A DNA stretch of 64,000 nucleotides from Cordilura impudica (GCA_963682025.1 OY821519.1:72554525-72618524); one strand, 5' to 3'. Shown: positions 1 to 12,065, numbered from the stretch's first letter. Numbers and translations are program-made. Notes: generated from the letters alone by a model not told the origin.

Positions 1-104
1 TTCGATCGGTATAATTAAAGATGGGTCTAGGTCAAATATTTTTGGTTGTTACAAACAGCAGCACAAAGTCATTATACCCAAACCACATAGTGGTATAGGG
101 TATA
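1..104 (+). mobile_element. Helentron/DINE-like family A, terminal piece cut by window edge
   Basis: This is the last 104 bp of a family-A element. It shows the GATCGGTATAATTAAAGATG block, the AACAGCAGCACAAAGTC block, and the terminal double stem in which ACCAC pairs with GTGGT and TATACCC pairs with GGGTATA. The same blocks end every complete family-A copy in the window. Confidence 0.8.
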
Positions 105-696
105 AAAACACCAAATATATTTACATTTAAAAATGTTTACATTTAAAAAAAATATTGCCATTCAGGAGACATTAATAGCATTTCAGGATAAGAAAACATT
201 AATTTAAATTCAAAGAAGTTTAGAAAATCTCATATGATATTTAAAAATTGCGAACATAAAAATTGCGAACAATTTGATGAGAATGTTATTTATATATTAT
301 TTTTCTAAATTTTTTTCGATGAAAATTTGAAGTTATTCAGAAAATAAAGTTAACAAATTAGTTTAATTAAAATTTTTGGGATATTTGGTTTTTTGCGTTT
401 GGCATCTCTAATTTGACCCAGTGTTCAAGATGACTTCAAAATTTGATTTCATGGTATGCAAAGTAAAACCCAAAAAACTTAAGTTCGATAATTCCCAGGT
501 AGTAGTGTTTGGAGTCAATAAATGAAAATATATTTTATTAACATGATTTTATTAAAAATCAAAAGTTGGCATCACTGGGTTAGATTTTGTATTGTATTGT
601 CTTATTTTGTGTTACCGCAAAGTTTAATAGTGAAAACTCCCTTTTAATATGTAAAAAAAATTTAATTTTTCCAAATATGGCAATAGTTTAACAAAA

Positions 697-1474
697 ACAA
701 GAAAGAAAATTATAGTCGGTCTAGCCCGACTATACGATACCCTATACCATGGTTTAGAGACCCTATCTCTTCGGTCCAACTAATTGGATATAACAAATAA
801 GCATAAACCAAATTTGAGTGGCATTTTTATTAAAATTTTTTGGCTGCAGATATGAAAAAGTTCATATGGGATGATATGTCTAGGTCCAAAAAAGGACCGA
901 TCCTGACCATATTTGGTAGTCACTTACACTTTGAAAAAATATATACAAACCAAATTTGAGAAAAATCTGTTTTAGTTAGTTTTTTGATAGATTTAAATGA
1001 AGATGGGGAAGCAGATCTATATGGGGCCTATGACTAAGAATTTCCTATAGGGATAATTTTTGGACTACTCATTTATGGATGTAATATATACATATAAACC
1101 CAATTTGACTAAGATTTCTATGATAATTTGGATCTTATGGCAATATATGTTGATTTCATAGGGGTCATTTGTATGGGGGCTAGGTCTGAACATCGACCGA
1201 TTCTCACCAATTTCAATAGCGTTCATCCCATGGCCGATAAAAGTTTAACTACCAAATTTTATCAAAATATATTCATATTTGCGACCTGCAGTTTGATTAC
1301 AAGCTTTACATGGACACACAGACGGACGGACGGACGGATATCGTTAAATCGAATCAGATAGTGATTCTGATTCGATCGGTATAATTAAAGATGGGTGTAG
1401 GTCAAATATTTTTGGTTGTTACAAACAGCAGCACAAAGTCATTATAACCAAACCACATAGTGGTATAGGGTATA
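697..1474 (+). mobile_element. Helentron/DINE-like family A, full length
   Basis: A complete copy of about 780 bp. It begins with ACAAG followed by a palindrome (half-site TATAGTCGGTCT) that carries one mismatch in this copy. The middle contains a GATATGAAAAAGTTCATAT block, then a short (GGAC)n tract near 1320, and it ends with the TATACCC/GGGTATA terminal stem. Terminal hairpins, a GTCY-type microsatellite near one end and no coding capacity are the hallmarks of Drosophila DINE-1/Helentron non-autonomous elements. The family assignment rests on that architecture, not on a database match. Short ORFs inside it recur in other copies and are not genes. Confidence 0.8.
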
Positions 1475-2321
1475 AAAATTGAGAGTACTTTATAGACCAA
1501 CTCTTGAAATAAACAAAAATCATGACCAACTCTTGAAATAAACGAAAATCATCTGTTAAGCGGATCAAAAAAAAAAATATCGAAGCAAAAGAACGCAGTG
1601 TAAGCAGATCTTTAATGTACATCGTTGCAAGCACCTAACATTATATATATGTATATATAAGACATAGTTTATCTGAATCATTAAATTGGAAGAAAGCGTA
1701 ATTATTCAGAAAAAACATACACAAAAGAGTCAAAGAGAATATAGTGATTGACTTATGAAGAAACTACCAGGTGAGATATCTCTACATTTTCGATAAGATT
1801 TTAACCCAGAATAAATAAAACCAAACAAAAGAAAACTAAAGGCAAACATGTTTATAAATACAATATTTAAGTTAGAAACAAAATCAACCTCTGTCATTTC
1901 TAATGAAGACAACTTATTGAAAATATCAAGGTATGTAGTGGCTGTGAGCACGGTTTGATTTGTGACATGAATTCCATTTTGTTGGAACTATAAATTGTGT
2001 CGATCCCCTAGCAACAGTACTGAAGACTACCCTGGAAAAAGTGTATAATGGACTTATATTAACCATATGGACCTTTTTACCAATTATTAACATAAATACG
2101 TATTTTCGGGGATAACCCGAATTTTTAAAATTAAGCGCTAATATTAAAAAATAATCAAGATGATTTCTCCAAATAGTCCAGATGATTATTCATTTATAAA
2201 GATTTGTTTATAAATTTTCAGACGTCCCAAGAAAAATTTAAAATTCAATTCTAATTCTTTTTTAAATTAAATCAAAAATTTTCAATACAAATCGATTTTA
2301 AACCCTAAAAGTGTATATAAA
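1475..2321. other. A+T-rich stretch without a recognisable gene
   Basis: I see no gene here. The only local structure is a 29-bp tandem duplication (1495-1523 and 1524-1552) starting GACCAACTCTTG, directly after the family-A element. Confidence 0.5.
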
Positions 2322-2820
2322 AGAGGGTATATATCAGTTTGTCATTCCGTTTATAACGAACGCATCGAAACTTTTTAAATAAGTTTTTTTAAGTACCTTT
2401 CTTCAAAAAGTATCTTTCTTAACATATCCCTTTTTAAAAATACCTTTTTAAAAAAAGTTACCTGGTTTTTTAAGTACCTTTCCTTAAAATTATAATTTTT
2501 TTTGAAGTACATCGTTTTAGAAAGTAACTATTCTCTAAAAAAAATTTTTTTTTAACAAATAACCATTAAAAAAACATTTTTTCTTAAACAAGTACATTTT
2601 CTTAAAAATCTACCCTTATTTTAAAAGAACATTTTCTTAAAAAGTATTTTTTTAAAGTACCTTTTTAGAAGGATAACTTTCTTCTTAAAGTAAATTTTCT
2701 TAGAAAGTTACCTTTTCTCAAACAAGGATCTTTTATACAAGAAAAACTTTTTTTAAATAAATTTTTTTTTTAAAAATAAATTCTTTTAAAGTACTTTTTA
2801 GAAAAACACATCCCTACAAG
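2322..2820 (-). repeat. Family-B element end plus degenerate TTTCTTAAAAAGTACC minisatellite
   Basis: The stretch opens with a family-B terminal block (AGGGTATATATCAGTTTGTC, near 2325) and then runs for about 450 bp as a degenerate repeat. The unit alternates A-runs and T-runs around AAGTACCTTT, roughly 15-20 bp long. The same pairing of terminal block and repeat type occurs at 41940-42459, so the minisatellite seems to be part of an element subtype and not random sequence. The unit length is approximate because copies vary by several bases. Confidence 0.55.
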
Positions 2821-3000
2821 AACAGTGACTGAAGTGTCGGTCATCGCGTAGAACAAAGTTTCTATCATTTTATTAAGGCAAATATGCCAAAACTGACCGA
2901 AACTTTTGTGTACATTTGATTTTGCATTTTACTCTAACCTATGAAAGTATGTAAACCATATAATATATATCTGAACTGCTCACTCTACCGCTGTTTAGTA

Positions 3001-3034
3001 GTCAACGATGATAGATATATATATCATCGTTGAC
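3001..3034. repeat. Near-perfect palindrome
   Basis: GTCAACGATGATA and TATCATCGTTGAC form a 13-bp stem around an 8-bp A/T loop. A weaker related motif follows (GATGGATATATACATCATC, about 3045-3063). No function is apparent. Confidence 0.6.
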
Positions 3035-3403
3035 CTGTCACATTTGATGGATATATACATCATCATTGACCGGTCACGCTTGATTATAATGAAACACTAC
3101 TTATTATTTTTTATTTATTGTATTAAAAATCAAATTCAAAATTAAAAATAAACATTAAATATTAAAAACACAACAATATCACTAATTCCGAAACGTGGTG
3201 ATAACTTTGAGACAATGTTGAAACAGGACAATGGGCTTCACTTAAAACAGATATTTAAACAACTTTGCTGACTTTTCACTCGAGACATCCCTAAACTCAA
3301 TAGAAATTTCCGGTAATGGGCCTTAGTGTAATCAGTAGTTTCTTAAAGAAAACAATTTATTATAACACTTACATATATATCAACAATTTATATTAAAGCT
3401 TAC

Positions 3404-4266
3404 CTTTTGAGTGTTGCGAATTAAAAATTTCGGCCAAGCCTGATACAATTCATTTGGAAAATTGATGAGTAAATGATGTATCCATTCAAATACTGCTACC
3501 TTTGTTTGTACAGAACGGTGTGTGAGATATTGTGATAATACCTCCATAAATCAATTTGTTCAATATTCTAAGATCTTTGTTCTTTTGAAGAAACTAATTT
3601 CATTTCATATTATCAACATCATATTCCAGACACTATATTCAAGAATGGCATAAATTAAAACATTCAAATATTAAAACAAACTCACATATCCATGTTATGG
3701 CAACAGACTGAAAGATAGATATAAGGATAAGTGTAAAATGCTGCAAGGAAGATTTACTTTGTTTCTAGCTACAATTTTTAATAAAATGTCAGTGCATTAC
3801 CTTAATAAGTTCTTCCATGCGCACTTAACTGGAATCATTACGAATCGATTTAATAAACTGTGTCAGCGTTGTTTCACACAATTATATTTCTTGTGTATTA
3901 TCTTTCAACATCATAATAAGTCCATCAATAATATCAAATAGATAACCATATTATTTTCTGGTACAGCATTCACAATCGAAATCCAGGATATAACATATTG
4001 TCGCACAATATAATTCTTTACACAAATGCGTTTCCTAAGAGGTATAAAAGTTCTAGATTGAAAGTTTGTGAAGATTCTACAGCAATAGTTAACGATCCAA
4101 CAGGAATAGGCCACAAGCGAGCAAAAAATAAAATGTGGAAGGGTATAATGGATGGACGTGCCACCACAATTGAGAATGGCACTAACGAATTCACTGACAT
4201 ATTTTGAAGAATCCTAAAGAAACAACAAAAATTAACTTGAACTTTTAATTTAATTATTTACTTACC
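3404..4266 (-). pseudogene. Vac14: Vac14 homologue, decayed copy with introns
   Basis: Minus-strand translation gives fragments in the order expected for Vac14, the HEAT-repeat scaffold of the PIKfyve/Fab1 complex that makes PtdIns(3,5)P2 on endolysosomes. An exon ends GLGK at 4266, followed by a 52-bp intron (4265-4214, GTAAGT...TTTAG). The next exon (4213-3801) starts DSSKYVSEFVSAILNC and later reads RQYVISWISIVNAVPENNMV, then CETTLTQFIKSIRND and RMEELIK before a GTAATG donor. A further exon ending at 3404 reads VLSQYLTHRSVQTKVAVFEW before GTAAGC. Known Vac14 has the same order (ISW...NAVPEINM, CET...FLKSIR..PSSVRME). At least two in-frame stops interrupt the CETTLTQ...RMEELIK part, frames change around 4050, and the exon between RMEELIK and VLSQYL is missing. 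Retained introns argue for an old segmental copy, not a processed one. I recognise the family from memory; no alignment was run. Confidence 0.8.
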
Positions 4267-4675
4267 TTTCCTAAACCTTAACAAAAACAACTCTACAACA
4301 GCAACAATGACAGTCATGTTTTTAAATAGAAAAAAACTGCAAGTGTGTTGGTACAAAAATTGTTTATGTGTTAGTTTCAGTCATTCATTTCTTGTAGGGA
4401 TTTTCCTGACAAATATGACAAACCAAAAATTGCCAAGATTTTTAAAAACTTTTATTTTGAAATACTGCATAATTTTTAGCTCTCAAAACTTTGAAAAGTA
4501 TTATTCCTTATGGTGACTATTGGTATTCTGTTGTAATGCATTGAACAATGAATTGCGACCCCATAAAGTATTTGCTTTCTTAATCCCTATAACAACTTGA
4601 ATCCATATAATCAGTATATTTGCTGAAATAATTTGGTAGTAAGTTTAACAAATTGTTTACTTTTTCAGATATTTT

Positions 4676-4752
4676 GTTTATATTTATTACCCTCCGAGGT
4701 GGAGGGTATCAAAGATTCGGCACAGCTAAATTTAACTCTCTTACTTGTTTTT
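4676..4752 (-). mobile_element. Family-B element, minimal copy (both ends fused)
   Basis: Only about 75 bp remain: the ACCCTCC...GGAGGGT terminal stem followed at once by the GATTCGGCACAGCTAAATTTAA hairpin region and TTACTTGT. On the minus strand this is the usual ACAAGTAAGAG start. It appears to be an internally deleted element. Confidence 0.65.
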
Positions 4753-5083
4753 GCTGAAAATGTACTTTCAAATGGAAATTTACCAGTTGAAAAGTACCCT
4801 CTAAAGACTCCAATGACAAAACATTTTATACTTGGCCGATGTTATTTCCTTTAATGAGCAAATAAAAGTAAAACATATTGGTGAAGTTTGGTAATTTTTC
4901 TTTCTCTATTTTCTCAAATACAAAGACAACATTAAAATTTGTAGACATTTATTAAAATTAATGGAAAGAAAATGCAAATTTTAAATTATACGAGTTCAAA
5001 AATTGAGGTTGTCCATAAATTAATAAAATAAAAATGGTTGATTCGTTTTATGTTTGCAAAAATTTAAATACGAGAAATAAAAA

Positions 5084-5824
5084 ACAAGTAAGAAAATTAT
5101 AGTCGGTCTAGACCCACTATACGATACCCTATACCATGCGTTTAGAGACCCTATCTCTTAGGCCAAACTAACTGGACAAAGAAAATAAGCATAAACCAAA
5201 TTTGAGTGGGATTTTTATAATTTTTTTTGGCTGCAGATATGAAAAAGTTCATATCGGACACTATACCTATGTGGGGACTAGGCCCACAATTGGACCGATC
5301 CTGACCATGTTTGGTAAAGCCTCTTGTATTTTGCAAAAATATATACAAACAAAATTTGAGAAGAATCAGTGCAATATTTTTGTTTTTTGATAGATTTAAG
5401 TGAATATCCCATAGGGATAATTTTTGGACTACTCATTAATGGATGTAATAAATGCATACAAACCCAATTTGAGTAAGATCTATATGACAATTTGGATCTT
5501 ATGGCAATTTATGTTGATTTCATAGGGGTCATTCGTATGGGGGCTAGGTCTGAACTTGGACCGATTCTCACCAATTTCAATAGCGATAAAAGCTTATATA
5601 CCAAAGCCGATAAAAGCTTATATACCAAATTTCGTCGAAATATATTCATATTTGCGACCTGCAGTTTGATTACAAGCTTTACATGGACACACAGACGGAC
5701 GGACGGACGGACATCGTTAAATCGAATCAGCTAGTGATTCTGATTCGATCGGTATAATAAAAGTCATTATACCCAAACCACATGGTGGTATAGGGTCCCA
5801 AACCACATAGTGGTATAGGGTATA
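5084..5824 (+). mobile_element. Helentron/DINE-like family A, full length with duplicated end
   Basis: A complete family-A copy with the palindrome just inside the ACAAGTAAG end (one mismatch), a (GGAC)n tract at about 5693-5711, and the terminal stem. The last part is unusual: the ACCACAT(A/G)GTGGTATAGGG hairpin is present twice in tandem (5777-5796 and 5801-5820). A short internal duplication of a CGATAAAAGCTTATATACC block is also present near 5583-5628. Confidence 0.8.
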
Positions 5825-8766
5825 ACAATATTCATATGTTGAAACACCTTTTATGGGATGTGTGTAAATCACAAAACATGGTCGAATTAAAAAAATCGGT
5901 TCAAAAGCTTCTTCTTTTTGAATTGAATTACACACAATATAACCCCCCTGCAAGGCCCTGTAGTGAAATTATCAATTTGCTTTGAAATTTTGAATTCTGT
6001 CATTAACAAGTTATAGAATTCCGCCTCTGAAAGAAATTATGTGTTTGAAATAAAATAAAAGTTAAAACGCGATTATAAAATCATATTCTTTTTTTCTGCT
6101 TTTTATTATGACTCTTTTTTTATAATAATATAATTGCAACAATATTATTTCATTTTTATATGTATTTATGTATTTGTATGTATTTTATATATTATTTATT
6201 AGTTTTCTTCATTTGAAATGACATATTACGACTTCAAATTTAAACATTGAAGAGTTTTAATAATAAACTGACATTCTAATCTCTAACAAAAAATTATAAA
6301 AAGAAATTATTCGAAGTTGGAACAAAAATTTAATTTTTTAATTTAGGAAGTTTTTCGTTTCTAAAAAAAGTATTTAAAAAATTAATTATTTTTTTATTTT
6401 AATATGAATTTTAAATGAAAACAAAACATAATCTGATAGTGTAATTTAAGTATCCGATTTCTTTGATTTTTTTAAAATAAAATGTGTATAAATTTTTTTT
6501 TCTTATATTAGGCAGCCATGATTTTTTGTTTTTGTAGTATTTTATATAAATATTTGTTTTATAAAATGATTTTCTTTTGAAGTAAAATTAAAAAATAAAT
6601 ACTGTTCCACTTAAATGTATAGGGTCATTCGAAATTGATAAATTTTTAATATTTGATGATGATATCTTCCAAAGGAGTTATTAAGGCAATAAATGTCATT
6701 TTTCATCAAAGCAATAATTTCGTATCGAAAATAGTTACGATAAAATCGAAGTTTTCGAAACGATTAAAAAATTATTTTATTTTAAGGGCCGATAAAAAAA
6801 ATAATAAAATATACATATTTTTCAAAACAAATGAAATTTCCTTTTGCGGTTAATTTTTATAGTGCTTAAAGTAAAATTTCATTCATAAAATATTTTTTTT
6901 ATCTAAAATTTAATTCATTCCCGAGCTGAAATATATTTGATAACAAGGTCTACAGGGACAGACGCAAAGATGGACGAACATCGCCAATTCGGCTTAGTGC
7001 CGATGTACACTATGACTTTTTAGCTTTATTTTTAATCTCTTGAAGATGATACGTAAAGTCATATGTATTTACACGGTGACTTTTTGGTTGCAAATACTCT
7101 TGCGATTTCTTTTAAGTCTTCTTTAGTTGCTTATTCGCAATAATTAAGATATAAAATTTATTCGTACACAAAAATTTTAAATCCATTTTATTTAAAGTAT
7201 TACAAAAAATATGGAAAAATTGAATAAAGAAAAAATTATTGAAGAAATTTTACATTTAGTTATTTCGTCCACTTTTTATGTATATGTCTATATATATATT
7301 TTTTTTTTTTCAATTTCTATAAATAAAATCACCTTTCACCCTTAAACTAGAAACGACTACAATAACCTGAGAAGAATACGAAAAAGTGTATAGAGAAATG
7401 AGAAAAATTTTCATTCCCGTTCGCTTTTAAACACAAAACGCACGAGTTTTCACGCAGGGTGAAAAGGCATTGTGTAAATTGTAGGATCTAAGTCGGTACT
7501 TTGAGAAAATTTTCTCAATTCCCACGTTCTGTAATTCGCATCCCCATGAAAGTGAAACTATTACGAATTTCTTAACAATATATTCGAACGGTTTCCCTTT
7601 TGGTTTTAAAAAATTCGTATTGGTTCCAATTTTATGGGAATGTGAATTACAGAACATGGATTATCTATTAAATAAAAATAACTATAAGAATTGTATTTTA
7701 ATGAAAAAGATAAAAAAAAAAAATTAAAAACATATTGAAAAACCTTGAAAAAGAAATTTTAGTTGATGAAGTCCGAAAGCAAATTGACTTCAGATGGTAT
7801 TAAAACTAATGAAATATATTATGTCGTGTTACTCTTAGTCTGATAATAAGAATAGTTGGAGTAATTGTTTTTGGCTATTAAAATACATCATATTTTAACT
7901 TAAGCCTAAGCTATTTTGTATGTATTAATTTTTCTGAGACTCATATTATCAGTTTTGTTAATTTGATGGTACTTTATTCCATTGATTTTCGCCAACATGA
8001 TTCATGATTTATTGTTTGCTCTAACTGATGCTGCTGAAAACGTGCGTTGGTCTGTACCAGCAGACCATATGATTTAAACCGATTACATTGTGATTCATCT
8101 GACCGTACAATATGTTTCTAATTATACGGTTTTACCTTGGCATATATTTTACAAAAAGCTGTTCTAGTCTTTAGCTTGTTTAATCCGTATTACAATTCGG
8201 AAGCAAAAAGTTTTACTTATGGCCTCTGCAGACTTTTTAGTAGTCTGGTCACCATTAAACGATCAACCAAACAATTATCGGATTCTTTTTTAGGTTGGCG
8301 CTAGCTCCAGTTAGTCATAATGCCAGGTTATTCCGACGTATGTATCCCTACACAACCTTTGCCTTCGCAAGTGAGGTTAGGGAGAGCCATTTGATTTTAA
8401 TCCTTAAAACTACCAAATTGATCGGTTATGTAAAATAACAAAAAACTAAATGCATGCTGATCAGCAACCGCTCGGATCAAAAAACAACCACAAAAACGTG
8501 TTATCCTTCACCCGGAAATAAAAGAAACGACGAAAACGACATTTACTCGATGAAACGTAAATTACTACAGAAAGCATGAACTTAGGAACATTACCCAACT
8601 TCAGGGTCACCCAACTACGAGGGTCACAAAATAAAAAACTGCAACGTTTTTCCCTTTACCCGGAAGATTGACGCAACGAAAACGATGTTAATTCGTTGAA
8701 GGGTAAATTAGTAAGATATCGGAATCTTATTCTACTTTTCTTCAAATCGAAAGTAAAAATTTCATT
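5825..8766. other. No gene recognised; A+T-rich with one inverted repeat
   Basis: About 2.9 kb in which I see no conserved coding signal. A GACAGACG...GGACGAACATCGCC block near 6959-6985 and a CGGC/GCCG hairpin resemble the microsatellite-bearing end of a Helentron-like element, but the ends are not recognisable. A diverged duplication (ACCCGGAA ... GAAAACGA, about 8510-8560 and 8655-8705) is also visible. Confidence 0.4.
7526..7655. repeat. Inverted-repeat miniature element, about 130 bp
   Basis: GTTCTGTAATTC(G/A)CAT at 7526 is repeated in inverted orientation, ending at 7655. The arms match over roughly 27 bp with a few differences. It looks like a small foldback or TIR element; I could not define a target duplication. 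Confidence 0.5.
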
Positions 8767-8963
8767 CACCCCTATCGTGAATATTTTTTCCCTCGAAATA
8801 TTTTCCCTTTTCCTGATATTTCAATCGTGAACAATTTCCCTGAACAAATTTAATGTGGAAAAATTCCCCTTAACGTGAATGATTTTTTTCGCGCCATTTT
8901 TTACATTTTTCCCTTGTTTTGTTCATTTAATTTTTGCGGGCGAACTGGATAAATACATACATC

Positions 8964-9790
8964 ATGTAAGTACTTATTTTTTTCTATCAATTAAATATTA
9001 AAGTGAATATATAATACGTTTCAGGGCTAGATTAGTAAATAGAGCTCAAAGTAACATAATTCTTAATAGAATTGAAAGCAACAGATCCATTGCCTGTGAA
9101 TTTGAAGAGCTGTCTAAAAAGGTGGTGGTAGAACTTTGGAAAACTCTGACAGAAGAATTAAATAATGCTGGTCCACCTCCTATAACAAATGTTACAGCGT
9201 CGAAAAAGCGATATTTTTGTTCAAACGAGTAATTTTTGTTCTAAATTTTTTCGCTTATGCAAATTTAGGTATGGACAGACAAAAAACGTTATGTGCGCTC
9301 ATAAGCTGCCGCTAACTTAAAGAATCAACGGGGAACAGGAGGTGGCCCAAACCAAAGCAAACAGTTGTCAGTATCCGATCAGTGTATATTCGATTTAGTA
9401 AGTATGAAAGAGTCTGTGGAGGGACTAGATAGTTCACATAAATTTGGTTCGCCTGATTCTGTCCATGGCAACAAAAAGAAAAATGAGCCATCTAATCAGT
9501 TGACCTTTGATATTTCAAAAGAATTGTGTACTGAACAATCCATCTGCCCGAAACAGTTAACACCATCGCCATTAGATCCCATCGTATATGAAGAATCCAC
9601 TTGCTATAGTAAGAAAATGACAGACTCATTGAAAAGAAAGAGAGTGGATCCAGCAGACAAACTTACTACAGCTCACTTAAAGCGGAAGAATTAAAGTCAC
9701 AACAAAGTTTGTGTTCTAAAATTACAGAAATTGGTTATACCATACAAAAACATAACGTGGAAATGGAAGTAATGATGAAAAGCGTTTATT
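8964..9790 (+). pseudogene. Myb/SANT-like DNA-binding protein of Harbinger-element type, disrupted
   Basis: A start codon is assembled across a 59-bp intron: AT at 8964-8965, GTAAGT donor, CAG at 9024, then GGCTAGA. The product opens MARLVNRAQSNIILNRIES and contains LWKTLTEELNNAGPPP, a typical first half of the trihelix/Myb-SANT-like domain. After a second probable intron (acceptor AG at 9267-9268) it continues VWTDKKRYVRS, then AAANLKNQRGTGGGPNQ, the diagnostic TGGGPN motif of the family. Lesions: an in-frame TAA at 9302-9304 in the middle of the conserved domain, and a frame change near 9679, after which a plausible coiled C-terminus (AEELKSQQS...) runs in another frame. Family members are accessory DNA-binding proteins of PIF/Harbinger transposons or domesticated relatives. 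The second intron's donor is uncertain. Confidence 0.7.
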
Positions 9791-9796
9791 TCTTTA

Positions 9797-9950
9797 CGCC
9801 CGTATTCATAATCAAATTCTAGCAGTTGGCTAACTTTTTTTATACAAATTTTGAAATTTTCTTATGGCTAACTTTTTTTTATACAAATTTTGAAATTTTC
9901 TTATGAAAAAAAGTTAGCCAACTGCTAGAATTTGATTATGAATACGGGCG
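9797..9950. mobile_element. TTA-flanked MITE, 154 bp, with long terminal inverted repeats
   Basis: Terminal repeats of about 45 bp, beginning CGCCCGTATTCATAATC, are flanked on both sides by TTA (9794-9796 and 9951-9953). A 3-bp TTA duplication is the hallmark of PIF/Harbinger elements. Inside, a block starting GGCTAACTTTTTTT and ending TTTTCTTAT is duplicated in tandem (about 9828-9865 and 9866-9904). The element sits at the tail of the broken Harbinger-type gene. Confidence 0.75.
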
Positions 9951-10134
9951 TTAATTTTCAAGCTTCTATTTATTTTTTCATTCAGTAAACATTGATAGCA
10001 TACATTATATTGAACAGCTGTTCCTTAAATGGAACAAGAATTTCATGGGCAATTCCCGATACCAATTTTCATGTGAAGAGGAATGAAAATTTTAAGGGAA
10101 CAAACATTTCACTTTTTATTCAGGATAGGGGTTA

Positions 10135-10634
10135 TTGTTTTCTCTTCTCGTTCTCATACCAATTGAAGAAATTTGGATTGATTTTTTTTACTTAAACCTT
10201 TTGTCAACATGCTGCGATAAATTTTTTTAAAAAAATATTACTTTTCGCACTTCCAAAAGCAAAATTTTTCTGCCATTCTTACGAATTTGTGTGATTTTCA
10301 AAATATTAATAAAATATATTCGATAATTTTTTCCAACGCAGTTCTTAAAACACATTACAGAAATCGATTTGAAAGCACTTTATCGAATTGGGAACCCAAA
10401 TCATGTATACAGTTTTTACTTTCACCATAAAGTGAAATAATGCACCGATTAACTTAGACCAAACATGATTATTCTTTGGAATTGAAACTGTTCTGCAGTT
10501 ACACAATAAACTTGATGTTCGCTAACAAAGCGATTAATATTTATTTCAGACCATACATCTATCTTCGAAAACTTAAAAGATGATTCTCATTTTGTAACCG
10601 TGTACTTGCAATGCCTTTAAAAGCATTAATAATA
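10135..10634. other. Intergenic, no gene recognised
   Basis: A+T-rich sequence with no convincing coding or RNA signal. Confidence 0.4.
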
Positions 10635-11526
10635 GCTCTGTTCGTTTGCGTGATAATTTGTAATAATAATTTGTACAAATTATCACAAAATTTACTGGAT
10701 CCTGTTCGTTTACTTCAAAAACCCAGTAAAAGAGAAGAAATGAGAGCGTAAAGTGACAGTTCATTTTTTGAAAACTTGCTAGTTTTTACTAGATATATTT
10801 TTGCAAGTAAGAATTAGCAAGCAAGAAAAAACATATGATTGAGTTTTGTGGTAAATAAAGCAAAAATACTACAATTCTATTTTTGTGCAAAAATTTTAAA
10901 TAATATTTCTGAGGAAATTAACGATAGAAATATTCACATTAATTTTAATCTTTTAAAACCGGTTCCTGCCAAAAAATATGTGTATCCGGCAATTTCTTTC
11001 ATAATAAAGGTTTATTTTCAAAAGCAATAGGTAATGATATTAGTTTCAATGAATATTTTTACATGTTAAATAAAATAAATTCTTCTAATTTTTTTACCAT
11101 CAGCTGTTTCTATAAACTTGCAAATTCTTAAAGGCCCAGTTAGCCACACGTTGTTAAAATGTATCAGTACTATAAATGTAACGTTGGCATTTAGTGTAGT
11201 TATAGAACGAAAAAACGAACCAGCATGTTGCTGTATAAAATTAATCAAACTTTATCAGTTGTTCACAAATGTCACGTACAAACGTAGCACAAATCTATTT
11301 TCAACAGATTGGGACGTTCCGGTTACGTGGCAGTTGAGTTCGGTAACTGCTCTAATTGCTTTTCATGTAACAGAAAAAACAGCTGACACGTTTGGTTACG
11401 GTTACGGGTGGCTAACTAGGCCTTAAAAATTGCTGTTCGTTTATTTTGGATATTTATGTTTTTAAGAAATAATTTTTCTTACTCTCTGAAATTTCGGTTT
11501 TTACTGGGAAAGTAAACGAACAGAAC
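10635..11526. mobile_element. Putative TIR transposon, non-autonomous, 892 bp
   Basis: Ends G(C/T)TCTGTTCGTTT and its inverse AAACGAACAGAAC are directly flanked by TAATA on both sides (10630-10634 and 11527-11531). A subterminal inverted repeat also exists: CTGTTCGTTTACTT then CCCAGTAAAA at about 10702-10731, and its inverse near 11490-11524. A hairpin (TGATAATTTGT/ACAAATTATCA) lies between the two left motifs. No ORF with family resemblance is present. TAATA could also be chance in A/T-rich DNA. Confidence 0.5.
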
Positions 11527-11659
11527 TAATATCGTTCAGCAATCAAAAAACGAAATTTTAGAAATTGATGCTACAATAAAAGTCAACTTGGGATTTTAAA
11601 ATGCTTTTCTATAAAAGGTAGAAAACTGTCTGCATGTTTTACCAATACAAAGTGCAGAT

Positions 11660-11860
11660 TTCGTTGATTTATTGGATGAAGGAACAAAGAAGAAAATCAA
11701 GTTTTTCTTAGAAGTTCCAATTATTGAAAAGTTATTTCCAATTGAGCTTCTGAGCCGTTTAATAACAGTGGATGAAACATGGTTCCATTACAATTCATCG
11801 GAGACAAGGATTAAAAATCGATCCAAAGTTTTTAAAGAGCAAACAATGTTGAATTTATGA
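11660..11860 (+). pseudogene. Mariner transposase fragment
   Basis: The reading frame contains LLSRLITVDETWFHYNSSET, matching the mariner core around the first catalytic aspartate (typically RxxTxDExWxHHY.PET). The upstream part (DFVDLLDEGTKKKIKFFLE) does not look like the usual mariner linker, and the frame ends after about 60 codons. The HTH region and the later catalytic residues are absent, so this is a relic. Confidence 0.65.
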
Positions 11861-12065
11861 AAAAGATATATTTTATCGCAGTCGCTGTCAGCCAATTGCC
11901 AAGTAAAGGTCGTTTTACTCTCGCGGTCGTTTTAATAAAATATTGATAACTCAAAAAAAGAAAATCACGTGAACTAACCTCTTTTGATTTTTGTACAACT
12001 TTAATTTGTTTTTTTTGTGAAGTAACAAATTACAAATTAATTAAGAAAACTTAAAACAATTTACT

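Larger units (their letters stand above)
8767..10134 (+). mobile_element. Probable Harbinger-type element carrying a Myb/SANT gene
   Basis: A short terminal match, CACCCCTATCGTGAATA on the left (8767) and its inverted counterpart TATTCAGGATAGGGG on the right (ending about 10134), brackets the broken Myb/SANT-like gene described separately. No transposase ORF is visible inside, so this would be a deleted or gene-only derivative. The ends are only about 15 bp and imperfect, and no clean target duplication is seen, so the boundaries are tentative. Confidence 0.4.
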
